NCBI RefSeq assembly: GCF_040712315.1 | Contig: NC_134014.1 | Coordinates: 41,157,634-41,221,633, forward strand | DNA: 64,000 bases | Origin: Castanea sativa | Lineage: Eukaryota > Streptophyta > Magnoliopsida > Fagales > Fagaceae | Direction: 5' to 3' | Shown here: positions 1 through 11,565 of the stretch, piece after piece | How the letters are laid out: each line of letters starts with the position of its first letter | Numbering within the stretch: the first letter of the stretch is position 1 | The notes under the pieces: model-generated | Seen by the model: the letters and a program-made list of their open reading frames with translations, nothing else | Database searches by the model: none | What the model was told of the DNA's origin: nothing | Position numbers and translations under genes: made by a program

Positions 1-990
1 TGTTTGATATTTAGGAACATATCAATTTCAACAAGGTATGTGGTCTGAGGACCATCCATTACCAAGTTTTTGTTTGATATTTTAGAACATATCAATTTCC
101 ACAAGGTATGTGGTCCGAGGACCATACATTACCAAGTTTCTGTTTAATATTTTAGAACATATCAATTTTCACAAGGTATGTGGTTCGAGGACCTGGCATT
201 ACCAAGTTTCTGTTTGATATTTAGGAACATATCAATTTCCACAAGGTATGTGGTCCGAAGACCATGCATTACCAAGTTTCTGTTTGATATTTAGGAACAT
301 ATCAATTTTCACAAGGTATGTGGTCCGAGGACCATCCATTACCAAGTTTCTGTTTGATATTTTAGAATATATCAATTTCCACAAGGTATGTGGTCCGAGG
401 ACCATCCATTACCAAGTTTCTGTTTGATATTTTAGAACATATCAATTTCCACAAGGTATGTGGTCCGAGGACCATCCATTACCAAGTTTCTGTTTGATAT
501 TTAGGAACATATCAATTTTCACAAGGTATGTGGTCCGAGGACCATGCATTACCAAGTTTCTGTTTGATATTTAGGAACATATAAATTTCCACAAGGTATG
601 TGGTCCGAGGACCATGCATTACCAAGTTTCTGTTTGATATTTTAGAACATATCGATTTTCACAAGATATGTGGTCCGAGGACCATGCATTACCAAGTTTC
701 TATTTGATATTTTAGAACATATCAATTTCCACAAGGTATGTGGTCGGAGGATCATGCATTACCAAGTTTCTGTTTGATATTTTAGAACATATCAATTTCT
801 ACAAGGTATGTGGTTCGAGGACCATGCATTACCAAGTTTCTGTTTGATATTTTAGAACATATCAATTTCCATAAGGTATGTGGTCCGAGGACCATCCATT
901 ACCAAGTTTCTGTTTGATATTTAGGAACATATCAATTTCCACAAGGTATGTGGTCCGAGGACCATCCATTACCAAGTTTCTGTTTGATAT
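1..990. repeat. 70-bp tandem array (14 units) in the 3' part of Tat-A
   Basis: The word TGTTTGATAT recurs at 1, 71, 141 and so on to 981, that is every 70 bases with no insertion or deletion over 14 units. Each unit carries the palindrome GGTCCGAGGACC. The array starts just after the gag-pol stop (minus-strand sense), where Tat-C has related but differently amplified repeats. It continues past the window start, so its real length is unknown. Confidence 0.95.
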
Positions 991-1060
991 TTTGAGAGTT
1001 GTAATTTATAAGCCCGTAAACATTCATAATTTAGACCACGAACGACAAAAGTACCTTACA

Positions 1061-4000
1061 TTAATAATAATACCTTCGTAGGTTGTTTACATTCCACGGG
1101 CGTTGTATAACTTTTTCATCTAGATCACTTAGCCGATATGACCCTATGCCCGCTACAGAAATAATCCGATATGGTCCTTCCTAGTTCGGTCCTAGTTTAC
1201 CCCAAGCTGAGTTTCTAGCAGTACCCACAACTTTTCTCAGCACCAGATCCCTAGGCGTGAGTGGCCTTAGCTTCACACAAGCATCATACCCTCGTTTAAG
1301 CTTCTGCTGATAATAAGCCATTTGGACCATAGCTGCCTCTCGCCGTTCCTCAACTAAATTCAGGCTTTTCTCCAGGAGGCCGTTGTTATTTTCTGGACTA
1401 AATGAACTCATCCTTAGTGTGGGGAAACCAGATTCTAAAAGTATCACTGCCTCGGCTCCATAAGTCATAGAGAATGACGTTTCTCCAGTGGATCTACGCG
1501 GCGTAGTTCGATACGTCCATAGAACATGTGGTAGTTCTTCTACCCGTCTGCCCTTCACATCGTCTAGCCTTTTCTTGAGTCCACTAACTATGACCTTGTT
1601 AACGGCCTTGGCTTGCCCGTTTCCCTGAGGATAAGCTGGAGTGGAGTATCTATTTATGATGCCCATGTCACCACAATATTTCCTAAAAGCTATACTATGA
1701 AATTGAACGCCATTGTCCGAAATGAGTGTGTGTGGTACCCCAAATCTAGTGATGATGTTCTTCCAAATAAACTTCTTAGAATTAGCGTCCCTAATATTTG
1801 CTAAGGGCTCAGCCTCTACCCATTTAGTGAAGTAGTCGGTCCCCACAAGCAGCCACCTTTTGTTTCCTACGGCCCTCGGAAATGACTCTACTATGTCCAA
1901 TCCCTATTGAGCGAAAGGCCACGGACTAGAGAGAGGATTAAGGACTCCTCCCGGCTGATGAATGTTAGGAGCGAACCTCTGGCATTGGTCACACTTTCTT
2001 GCATAGTCCTGAGCTTCCCTCTGCATATTGGGCCACTAATATCCTTGAGTCAGGGTCCTATGAGCTGGGGACCTTCTCCTAGTATGGCTCCCACAAATTC
2101 CCTCATGCAGTTCTTCCAAAAGCACCTCCGTTGATTCGGGGTGCACGCATAACAAATATGGTCCTGAGAAGGATTGTTTGTACAATTTCTGATCCTCGGA
2201 CAACCAGAAACGCGGTGCCTTTCGACGGATCTTGTATGCTTCAGACTTGTCCTCGGGAAGAATGTCATTTTTCAGAAAAGATATCATAGGATCAATCCAA
2301 CTAGGTCCAGGCCTTATTAAATGGATCCGGGCTGCACTAACAGTGGTAAGAGCTGACTCTAGCAAATTTTCGACAAGGATAGTCCTAGGCAAACTCTGGG
2401 CCGAGGATGTTGCTAAGGTAGCCAAAGAGTCTGCATGTGTATTTCCACTTCTAGAAACATGAGACAAGATGAAGGAATCGAATTCAGATTGTAAACGTTT
2501 GACCCGGGTCAGGTATTCTTGCATTCTTAGGTCCCTAGCCTCCATGGTCCCTGTCACCTGGCCAACCACTAACTGAGAATCCGAGAGCATGTGAACTTCC
2601 TTTCTGCCCATCCTATGTACCATGTTCATGTCAACCAAGACTGCTTAGTACTCGACCTCATTATTAGTAGCCAAGAACGCCAACCTCCGGGATTTTTTGA
2701 ATACAATTCCCTCGGGGGATACTAAGACAAGTCCGATGCTAGACCCTCTCTGGTTAGCTACCCTATCAACGGATACGTTCCAAGTCAAAGGTCTTTTGTT
2801 CGTAATCATGCCAACTGATTTCTCATCCATGTGTGATTCCTTCAAAGTTTCTTCCAACAATGGTTCAGCAAACTCTGCCATCAAATCTGCAAGAACCTGG
2901 CCCTTCACTGAGGTACGTGGCATGTATTTGATATCAAAGGCTCCCAAAATAGTCCCCCATTTAGCCACCCTTCCAGAATAGTCGGCACTGCGTAATACCG
3001 ACTTAAGGGGCAGTTGGGTCAAAACTACAACGGTGTGGGACTGGAAATAGTGAGGGAGCTTTCGCGTGGCATGAATTGCGGCTAAAAGCGCTTTCTCCAA
3101 AAGTAGGTAACGCACCTCGGCTTCATTAAGATATTTACTGACATAGTAGACCGGTCTTTGCACTCCACTGTCGTCCCTTATGAGGACCAGGCTGACCGCA
3201 TGGACGACCACTGCCAGATACGCAAACAGGACCTCATCTACTTCCGGCGGAGACATAATGGGTGGCCGGGAAAGATATTCCTTAAGTTTTTGGAAGGCTA
3301 CAATGCACTCCTCGGACCATTGGAACCCTCTCCACTTATTCAACAGTTGGAAGAAAGGCCTGCATCGGTCAGCTGATCGAGAGATGAACCTGCTGAGAGC
3401 AGCGATCATTCCGGTCAATTTCTGAACTTCCTTTGGATTTCGAGATGGCTGTAAGGTTTGAATAGGTCTGACCTATGCCGGATTCACCTCTATCCTTCTA
3501 TGAGTGACCATATAACCCAAGAACTTCCCAGAACCCACACCAAAAGAACACTTCGAGGCATTAAGACGCAACTTGTACTTTCTAAGTACCTGAAAAGTGT
3601 CGTCCAAATCTTTCACGTGCGTAGATATCGTCTTACTCTTCACTACCATGTCATTTACGTATATCTCAATGGTCTTTCCAAGCTGCAATTCAAATATTCT
3701 GGTCATCATCCTTTGGTAAGTAGCCCCAGCATTCTTCAATCCGAACGGCATCACTTTATAGTGATAATTTCCTGTTGGAGTAATAAAGGCAGTTTTCTCC
3801 TGATCCTCTGCCGCTAGTGGAATTTGGTGATAACCCTGGAAGGCATCCAAAAAACTCATCCGAGGATGTCCGACCGTGGCATCCACTAGCTGGTCGATGC
3901 GCGGCATCGGGAACGAGTCCTTTGGGCAGGCTTTGTTTAAATCTGTGAAGTCTACACATACTCGCCATTTTCCGTTTTTCTTTTTGACCACAACCGTGTT

Positions 4001-6388
4001 CGCCAACCACTCCGAGTAGAAAACTTCCTGAATAGCCCCAGCCCTCTTGAGCTTGAGCACCTCTTCTTTGATGGCTTCGGAATGCTCCTTGGAAGAACGC
4101 CGAGGGGGCTGCCTTCTAGGAGGAATAACAGGATTGACATTCAAATGATGACAAATGAAGTTAGGATCTACGCCCGGAGCCTCATAGGGACCCCACGCAA
4201 AGACATCAATGTTATCCTTCAATAACTCCAGTAACTCCGTCTTTTCTTGACATGGTAAATGTACGCCAACTTGAAAGAACTTTTCAGGGTCATCCGATAT
4301 TATAAACTTCTTCAGGTCTTCGCATATGGCCCCCTCTGTTGTCACCACGTTGGGCATATCTAGAGTCGTTAATTGCTATAAGTCTTTCACAGTCAAGGTC
4401 AAGGACTGTGCTTCGATCTAATGTAGCACCGCGGACGATATGCATTGCCTGGCCACCAATTGGCTGCTGAGAATCTCTTCAATGTATTCCCCCGAATGGA
4501 ACTTAACCTTAACATGCAAGGTGGAGGAGACAGCTCCCAAAGCGTGCAGCCAGGGCCGGGCAAGGATGGCTGTGTATGGGGAATATATGTCCACTATAAT
4601 AAAAACCACCTCAACCGTTTTCGAGCCAGATTGCACGGGCAACCGAATCTATCCCTTTGGTACGACAGCTTTACCTCCAAAGCTTATGAGTGGCGAGTCA
4701 TAAGGAGTGAGATCTTCCAATTTCAACCTCAGCCCCTTGAATAAATCAGGATACATGATATCCGCGGCGCTGCCTTGATCAATCATTACCCTTTTTACAT
4801 CGTAATTTCCTATCCTCAAAGTGACCACTAGGGCGTCGTCATGGGGTTGGATGGTCCCAACCTTATCCTCCTCTAAAAATCCCAAGACGGGTACATTCAG
4901 CTTCAATCTCTTCAGCTTGGAGCTCGCCTCCTCAGCTTGGGAATGCGAAACTGCCATCACCCTGGTGGGACATGAGCCGGTCCTGCCAGGTGCAGCGAAG
5001 ATAACGTTGATAGTTCCCAAGGGAGGCCGAAATGAATTATTTCTCTGATTATTCGAACCAAACTGACTGCCCTGTCCGTTAGGTTGGTAGAGGTGCTGCT
5101 TTTATTTTTCTTCACTAACAAGCTGCTCCCAGTGGTTCCAGAGGGTCCGACAGTTCTTGGTAGTATGACCCATGTCTTGATGGTACTGACAAAAGAGATT
5201 CTGATTCCTCTTGGCAGGATCCCCCGCCATCTTACTGGGCCACTTGAAGTAGGGTTCCTTACGGACCTTCTCCAGTAGTTGATGCACCGGTTCTCAGAAT
5301 ACAGTATTAACAGTCTGAGGTGTTGCAGAGCCAGACTACCTGGAGTAGTCTCTTCTCGGCTTCTTGTTGTGATATCTTTCCGACCTAAAATCCCTTCTTT
5401 CCTGCGGGATAACCTTCGCCTTACCCTTTCCCTGCTGTTGGTCTTCCTCGACCCTTTTATATTCGTCAATACGGTCCATGAGGTGACGTACACTCCGTAC
5501 GGGTTTTTTGGTCAAGGACTTCCTCAAGTCATGATCAGTTGGAAGGCCTACTTTAAAGGTATTGATCGTCACCTCATCAAAATCACCATCTATCTCATTA
5601 AACATCTCCCAATACCTGTCAGAGTATGCTTTCAACGTCTCGCCCTCCTTCATAGCCATAGACAACAGTGAGTCCAACGGTTGAGGAACTCTGCTACATG
5701 TAATAAACCGTGACGTGAATGCTCTAGTCAGTTCCCCGAACAAACCTACAGACCCTGATTTAAGATCGTTGAACTACCTCATAGCAACAGGTCCCAAGCT
5801 AGATGGGAAGACTTTGCACATCAGGGTCTCATTGTGAGAATGCACCGCCATTCTCTGGTTAAAGTGGCTCACATGTTCTACCAGGTCAGTCCGGCCATTA
5901 TAAATGGTGAAGGTGGGCTGGGTGAACTTCCTAGGGAGCCTCCCATTCTCAATCTTGCGTGAGAATGGCGATTTGGAGAGTTGGTGCAACGCCTGGCTCA
6001 TGGCATCGTTCCCTAAGCCCCTAGAGGGGAGCTTTCTGTTCCTACGACCTGGTGGGTCATCCTCTTTGCAAGAGGATGTCTTGCTGGGGGGCGACCATGA
6101 CCTCGAACTGTAACTACTTCCCCGGGGTTCTCCCGAAGAGGTATTAGATGAGGGTGAAGCATGCCTCCGCCTGACGCGACGCAGCTTCTTCTTAAGGTTA
6201 TCCATCTCATTTTGCATGGCCTTAGCATCATCTTCGTGGGTGGCCCTGCCTCCACTGTGAGTATAACTTGCTCTAGGATATTCAGTGTGAACGCTACCCT
6301 CTCGATCCTCCCGACGTTCAAGACATTCGAAAGGATCCTCAGATTGCGATCCCTGAGATTCTTCATGGTACGAGCCTAAGCCTGCCAT
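1061..6388 (-). pseudogene. Tat-A gag-pol polyprotein pseudogene
   Basis: One reading frame of 1,776 codons runs from the ATG at 6388 to a TAA at 1061-1063. It encodes Gag (6388 to about 5100, with retrotransposon gag domain and a CQYHQDMGHTTKNC knuckle), aspartic protease (VMIDQGSAAD, about 4760), reverse transcriptase (about 4200-3500), RNase H (about 3000-2500) and integrase (HEGICGSH and CDQC zinc ligands, then core ISDNG). Twelve in-frame stops interrupt it (for example 5774, 5336, 5294, 5102, 4649, 3473, 2645, 2036, 1904, 1181), yet there is no frameshift. The reverse transcriptase YVDD box reads YVND, and the integrase catalytic Glu in NGQAE reads Lys. By comparison with Tat-C, stops at 5774, 2036, 1904 and 1181 replace Trp codons. 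Confidence 0.93.
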
Positions 6389-6418
6389 GGTGTTCGAGTT
6401 CTTTTCACACTAGATTCT

Positions 6419-6434
6419 CACAGACGACGCCAAT
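6419..6434 (-). other. Primer-binding site of Tat-A
   Basis: On the minus strand ATTGGCGTCGTCTGTG directly follows the 5' LTR. It matches the Tat-C and Tat-B sites (TTGGCGCCGTCTGTG) except for one C-to-T change. The TGGCGCC start fits pairing with a tRNA 3' end in CCA. I do not assign the tRNA. Confidence 0.8.
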
Positions 6435-7203
6435 TGTAAGTGCACAATTGTGTCTGGACCCAAAAACAAACGTGGGCTCAGGCCCAATGAGCCTTAAACA
6501 ATAAAATTTGTAGAGTGTCGGCTCGCAATCTAGTTTGATGATATTCGAAGTTTGATGAATAGGCTAGAATGTTACTGTGTTTGCAAACAATAGACTAGTA
6601 GGGCAAATAAACTTCCTTGGATGTAAGTCGAGGACGATTTATGTATTATTTCTCTTTTTCTTTCAAGGATTCCAGTTCTTTTTCTTTGTCCAGCTCTATG
6701 AAACCCCCCTATTTTCTTTACTCCCTTTCCTCCTTAAATACTTCTTCTCCTTCCCTCTTTATCCACGTGTCACACAAATTACCCTATTAGACACCTGTCC
6801 CATCCACCACCTTCTAGAAGTCTTCAAATGATAGCAAAAAGGCTGACTTCTACTGTTCAGGGGTCATTTCTCCATTAATGCGGCTAGGGAGGTAGATGTA
6901 GGATCTTTAATGTGAAGGTAGCAGCCTTTTTCCCAAGATATTTCTGTTACACCTTTGCATCTAGAGGGTGTTTAGATCACCCTCTTACCCTTTGGTTTTC
7001 CCAGAGTTTTGCCTTTAATCTTTTTAGCTAGTCTCAGGGTCATTGCTGGGCTTGTCCGAGAAGACAATACTCCTCGGACACATCCTCGGACCATTACAAC
7101 GTAGACTAACTTGTGGGCCTAGAGGCCTTAATCAAAAACAAACTGGTATCCATCAAAAAAGCCCCGAGCCCAAATGTTTATTTGGGAACTTCTACCTCCC
7201 ACA
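6435..7203 (-). repeat. 5' LTR of Tat-A (769 bp)
   Basis: Minus-strand sequence starts TGTGGGAGG and ends GTGCACTTACA, the same TG...CA ends as the Tat-C LTR. A TATTTAAG box on the minus strand near 6735 is in the same position as in Tat-C and probably serves as the LTR TATA box. The right flank is ATAGT; the matching duplication lies outside the window. Confidence 0.9.
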
Positions 7204-7716
7204 ATAGTTATTAATCTTTAATTTTTAAGAAATTTTGCAAGCATAGAGAACATAAGGAGAAAATGTGATTCAACGGTGGACTTGTTAAAATTCATTTCCA
7301 ATAAAAAAGATATTAAGTAAGTTTGTAGCCTAAGGTTACAACTAATTTTGTAGCTAAACTTTATCCTAATTTTATCAAGTTAAAAATCATAAAATTGCTC
7401 ACATGTCCCAAATGTGTGAAAAAAAAAATTGATGGAACTATAATAATTTCATTTTTATCCAAGTTTTAGGACATTATTAGTTTTATTGCGTTTATTTAAT
7501 TAGCACGTTAAGGACACACATTGAACAATAATTCATATTCATGTTTGATTTGGAGCTAGCAAAAGTGGTTCATACAAATAATAAAATAAAACAAACACAC
7601 AAATAACAATATTTAATGTGGTTTGATAAAATTCCAAACCAACTAAAATCTATTACCCACTATATGAATTACAACTACTCTCAATCAAACCCACAAGTTC
7701 ACACAAATAACACTTA

Positions 7717-7902
7717 AGAGCAGTAGCATTGGGGGTGTAACACCCCCCCCCTCCCCCAATTGTTGTATTTTAGCAACTGACACACTAAAAAGGAGCTTAA
7801 TCGGGAAATGTATATCTAAATTTTTTTAGCATCTTTGAACATTATGTACTTATATTTACAACTTATTGTTCATGAGTTGTAAACTCGAAATACTATATTT
7901 TA

Positions 7903-7951
<49 letters not shown>

Positions 7952-8544
7952 TTGCGATTTTGGGTAGGTATCTCTGAATCTCTCTTATCTCTCAATTCTC
8001 CCTCATGATTTTTGGGTTGGTGGCATAGATTGGAGTTTGGGTTAGTGGTTGTGGTCAGCGTTTGGATTGGTGGCTATGGTTGTTGTTTGGGTTAGTCATT
8101 TGGGGGGGGGGGGTTTGGATCAGTTGTTTGGGTCGGCGTTTGGGTTGAAGCTTGGGTGGTGTTTAGATCAACATTTGGGTGGCGATTGGGTCAGATTTTG
8201 GGTGGTGTTTGAGTTGGAGTTCCGGTCGGTGGGTGTTTTGGTGGTGGCGATGGTCTGGATTTTCGGTGGTGGTGGCAATTTTTTTTTTGGTTTTTTGCGT
8301 AATTTTGATGGTGATGAATTGGTGTTTGTGGCTGAGTTTTGGCGGAAGGTGGTTGTGTGGGTTTACTAGAGAGAGAGAGAGATTTTACATTATTTGATGT
8401 GTAGTTTATATTATTTAATTGAGTTGTATGTTAAAATAAGAATTCAAATGTTGGGTATATTGTTAAATGAGTTGGTAAAATAGATAAAATAGTGTTTGAG
8501 AATGTAAAATATGCATTTGTTTACATTATTAGATGTGAATGCTC
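7717..8544. mobile_element. Non-autonomous DNA transposon, TTA target site (Harbinger-like)
   Basis: The insert is flanked by TTA on both sides (7714-7716 and 8545-8547). R2 shows the unoccupied site (CACTTACAAACAC near 9457), which fixes both ends. The ends share AGAGCA / GAGCATTCAC as short inverted repeats. The TTA duplication fits the PIF/Harbinger superfamily. Inside are a CT microsatellite and a GT-rich stretch near 8000-8370; the apparent frame there is low-complexity and not a gene. Confidence 0.75.
7906..7949. repeat. (CT)n microsatellite
   Basis: About 22 uninterrupted CT units lie inside the Harbinger-like element. Confidence 0.95.
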
Positions 8545-8942
8545 TTACAAACACAAACTAACTCATAAACCGAAGTCCAAATACACCCTCAATAACTCTC
8601 TAACACAAACACTTAATTATTCTTTCAAAATTTTCATTCGTGTTCTTCTAGGAGTCTTCTCATCGCCCCATATGAGAGAAGCCTTGGCTCCAAATTTTAT
8701 TCAATGATGGATAAGGAATACATGATTACATCTTCAATAGGAAAACCTCTTCCTTAGGAGAATCATTTTCTTCCACACCAAGGAAACCTAAATAAAATCA
8801 AATAAGACTGTAAGACAGATTTTAACAATTCAATTATAATTTTAGTGCACACTTTTAAATATATATACACACACACACATATATTATCAAGTTAAGAATT
8901 ACTATAAAATTGCTCACATGTCCCAAAAGTGTGAAAAAAATG

Positions 8943-9059
8943 TTTTTTTTAAATTTTTTTTTTTTTGAAATAGTTACAATATATTGCTAACCCAACAACT
9001 TAAACCTTTTCTCCCTACATCCTCAAGCACTTTGTGCATTGGGATGTGCCAATTCGGCT
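8943..9059 (-). mobile_element. Short SINE-like retroposed insert
   Basis: The insert begins with a T-rich stretch (a poly(A) tail on the minus strand) and is flanked by direct repeats TGTGAAAAAAATG and TGTGAAAAAATG (8930-8942, 9060-9071). R1 lacks it. Ends and tail fit a truncated SINE or other retroposed RNA. Promoter boxes are not clear. Confidence 0.55.
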
Positions 9060-9779
9060 GTGAAAAAATGTCAAATCTTGATGGAACCATAATAATTTCA
9101 TTTTTATCTAAGTTTTAGGACATAATAGTAGCAATTAAATCTTATACATTAAACTATGATAAGACCAAATCATAAGAAAAAATTTATAATTTATCTTAAA
9201 AATCAATAGATTTTATTGTGTTTCTTTATTAATTAGCATTTTAAGGACACATATTGAACAATAATTCATATTTAAGTTTGATTTGGAGTCAGTGTAAGCG
9301 ATTCACACAAATAATAAAATAAAACAAACATGCTAATAACAATATTTAATGTGGTTTGAAAAATTAAAAACCTACATCCACAAACAACTTCAACTAAAAT
9401 CTATTATCAATTATATGAATTACGACTACTCTCAACCAAACCCACAAGTCACACAAACAACACTTACAAACACAAACTAACTCACAAACCAAAGTCCTAA
9501 TAAACCCCCAATAACTCTCTAACATAAACACTTAAATTCAATGTTATGAATATTGTTTCGGTGCCTGTTTCGGTTTGTCTATTGGAATGAAATATTTCGG
9601 TACTGGCCTATTTCGGAGTACAATTGTGTATTGTTTTGGGGTTACCACTAATATATATATATATACACACACACATATATCATTACTATTATTTTTAAAG
9701 TAATGATATTAACTAATTTATTTAATATAGAGGTTTTAAAAAATTCCTAATCAACTTATCAGAGTAGTTACTATCGCGT

Positions 9780-10620
9780 ACTTTTGGCGTGATGGTCACT
9801 ATACAAATATAAAATTTTTGTGGGGTGGGTAGAGGTAAGGGCTGGAATTCAAATCTCTAAGAGAAAGTTTCACACACTATATACTTAAATTGGGTTAAAG
9901 TAAAGTTACTATGTTGTATAAAGAAAAACTTATTAGAGTAGTTAGTTGGTTTTTTTTTTTTTTAATAAACATGGATGCTGGGGGGGTGGGGATTGTAGAA
10001 TATGAAGCTCCCAAGAAATTTCCAACCCCACGTCATTGTCTTTTCAATGACTTCCTATCTCCTACTTTTTATATTATTTCACTTTTATTTACTTTTTTTT
10101 TTGTTGATAAGTTCACTTTTATTTACTTGCTTGGGTTGTCTAGACAACTCAATAAATGCAAGTAAATAAAAGTGAAATAATATAAAAAGTTCATAGGAAG
10201 TCATTGAAAAGACAATGACGTGGGGTTAAAAATTTCCTGGGAGCTTCCTATTTTACAATGCCCCGGCATTCATGTTTATTAAAAAAAAAAAAAAAAAACC
10301 AACTAACTAATCTAACAAGTGTTTTTTTTATATTTTTTTTAGATGTATTACATCCACAATATTTTTACAACAAATCATAAGTGGTTAGTTATTATTGGTT
10401 TAAATTTGAACCTAACACTAAGATTATTTTTTTGCCCCAACAATAACAACCAGTAATATCCTGCCACTTAGGATTTGTTGTAAAAATGTTGTGAAAATGT
10501 TGTGGACATATCATTTTTTTTTATACAAGATGGTAATTCTACTCTAACCTAATCTAAGTATATAGTGTGCGAAATTACCTCCTAAAAATTTGTCCATCAC
10601 TATTATTTACTTGCTAGTGT
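9780..10620. mobile_element. Large foldback element with central palindrome
   Basis: An inner inverted repeat of roughly 190 bp per arm (9928-10130 and 10145-10320) centres on GGTTGTCTAGACAACTC. Similar but weaker pairing continues outward: CACACTATATACTTAAATT near 9875 matches the opposite strand near 10560. A MITE (10340-10512) sits in the right arm. No protein is encoded. The arms include shared pieces such as CCCCACGTCATTGTC. Confidence 0.75.
10340..10512. mobile_element. MITE with inverted ends (ACAACAAATC family)
   Basis: The ends contain TTTTTACAACAAATC in inverted orientation around a centre with AACAATAACAACCAG. A further partial copy lies at 11715-11845. Confidence 0.6.
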
Positions 10621-10651
10621 TGTCTAGTTAACTCAATAAATGCAAGTAAAA

Positions 10652-10804
10652 CCATGGTTTAAAAACCAGACTAGACCGGTCAGTCTGACCCATTCAATTG
10701 GGAACCAAGTAGTAGTTCGGTCTGGAAAAATATCCAAAACCAGTCAAAAATCGGGAACCAAAGGCAAATTTGGTTCTGCCCCCGGTCCGATTTTTAAAAC
10801 CATG
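10652..10804. mobile_element. 153-bp MITE with AGTAAAA target duplication
   Basis: The ends CCATGGTTTAAAAACC and its inverted partner (GGTTTTAAAAATCGG read from the right) are flanked by AGTAAAA (10645-10651 and 10805-10811). The interior is non-coding. Superfamily is not certain; a 7-8 bp duplication would fit hAT. Confidence 0.7.
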
Positions 10805-11565
10805 AGTAAAACAATACTTTTCTGAAAACTCCATATCTAGTTCTTAGAGAGCTTCTCAGCTGGGTTCTGGTTGAGTCTTTGCAAAGACATGGATTCTAGC
10901 CTTCTACAAGGAAGCATACATAAATCTTATTATCGTAAGCTTCTCTTGATTTTTTTACTTCTCACCTCCTCCTCCTCCTCCTTCGTCTTCCTTTTATATT
11001 TTCCCCCTCATCGTGGTTCATTACTTTTTCATTTTTCCTCACAATCTGTCAAGTTTTATTTATTAATTTATTTTTTCACCTGAATTTCATTCCGGCCAAA
11101 TCCATAATTTTGGCTAGTATTGTCCGAAATCACCCAAAACCGTCAGAACACCGTGAAATTTATTCCAAGGTAGCATAGGGGGTATACCATTCCAGTTTGC
11201 ATGTTGAAAAGGTATTTTCTAGCCATTCTGGCTAGAACGAATCGAAATTAATAACTTTGCTTACATTTCTCTTTAAAAAACTTCACTCATGTTCTTCTAG
11301 GAGTTTTCTCATCTCCCCATGTGATAGAGAGTTTCTCTTTAAGTTTTCTCATGTATACATTTCTCTTTAAGTTTTCTCATGTTCTTGACTCCAAATTTTA
11401 TTCAGTGATGGATAAGGAATACATGATTACCTTTTCAATAAGAAAGCCTCTTCCTTAGGAGAATCGTTTTCTTAAATACTAAGAAAACTTAAATCAAATT
11501 AAACTAAAATTTAAGAAAATTTTTAACAATTCAATTATAGCGTAGCGCACACTTTAAAAGAATAT

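Larger units (their letters stand above)
1..7203 (-). mobile_element. Tat-A: Ty3/gypsy LTR retrotransposon, Tat lineage, cut by window start
   Basis: The element reads on the minus strand. From right to left it has a 5' LTR (6435-7203), a primer-binding site (6419-6434), a gag-pol frame (6388-1061) and a 70-bp tandem array reaching base 1. The 3' LTR and any antisense gene lie outside the window. The order PR-RT-RNase H-integrase, the lack of a chromodomain and the post-integrase array fit the Tat lineage of non-chromovirus gypsy elements. Its proteins are close to those of Tat-C (44277-55382), so both belong to one family. It cannot move by itself: gag-pol has 12 premature stops and changed catalytic residues. 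Confidence 0.92.
7372..8875. repeat. Dispersed repeat, copy R1 (unclassified)
   Basis: R1 shares long stretches with R2 (8885-11565) and R3 (43722-43896 plus 55841-56008). Shared words include CTCACATGTCCCAAA, TTTGATTTGGAG and GGATAAGGAATACATGATTA. R1 is interrupted by an 828-bp element (7717-8544). No coding capacity or clear ends are visible, so the class is open; a degraded LTR element is possible. Confidence 0.7.
9541..11260. mobile_element. Nested insertion block in R2
   Basis: R1 lacks this block. Its outer ends are similar in inverted orientation (GTTATGAATATTGTTTCG at left; GTTATTAATTTCGATTCG on the opposite strand at right), which suggests one host transposon. Later inserts fill it: a foldback, two MITEs and repeat fragments. 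No gene is recognised. Confidence 0.5.
8885..11565. repeat. Dispersed repeat, copy R2 (unclassified)
   Basis: Second copy of R1 in direct orientation, starting just after an AT/AC microsatellite. It is enlarged by a 117-bp SINE-like insert (8943-9059) and a 1.7-kb nested block (9541-11260). Its sequence at 9181-9200 (TTATAATTTATC) is the empty site for the Helitron at 43897-55840. Confidence 0.7.

Noticed and set aside
1..990. CRISPR-like array
   Set aside because: Units are contiguous 70-bp tandem repeats without unique spacers, in a plant retrotransposon.
1613..2462. Plus-strand open frames across Tat-A integrase and RNase H
   Set aside because: They are shadows of the minus-strand polyprotein frame.
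8049..8369. Open frame of 106 codons rich in Gly, Val and Trp
   Set aside because: It lies in GT-rich, low-complexity DNA within a non-autonomous transposon and resembles no protein family.
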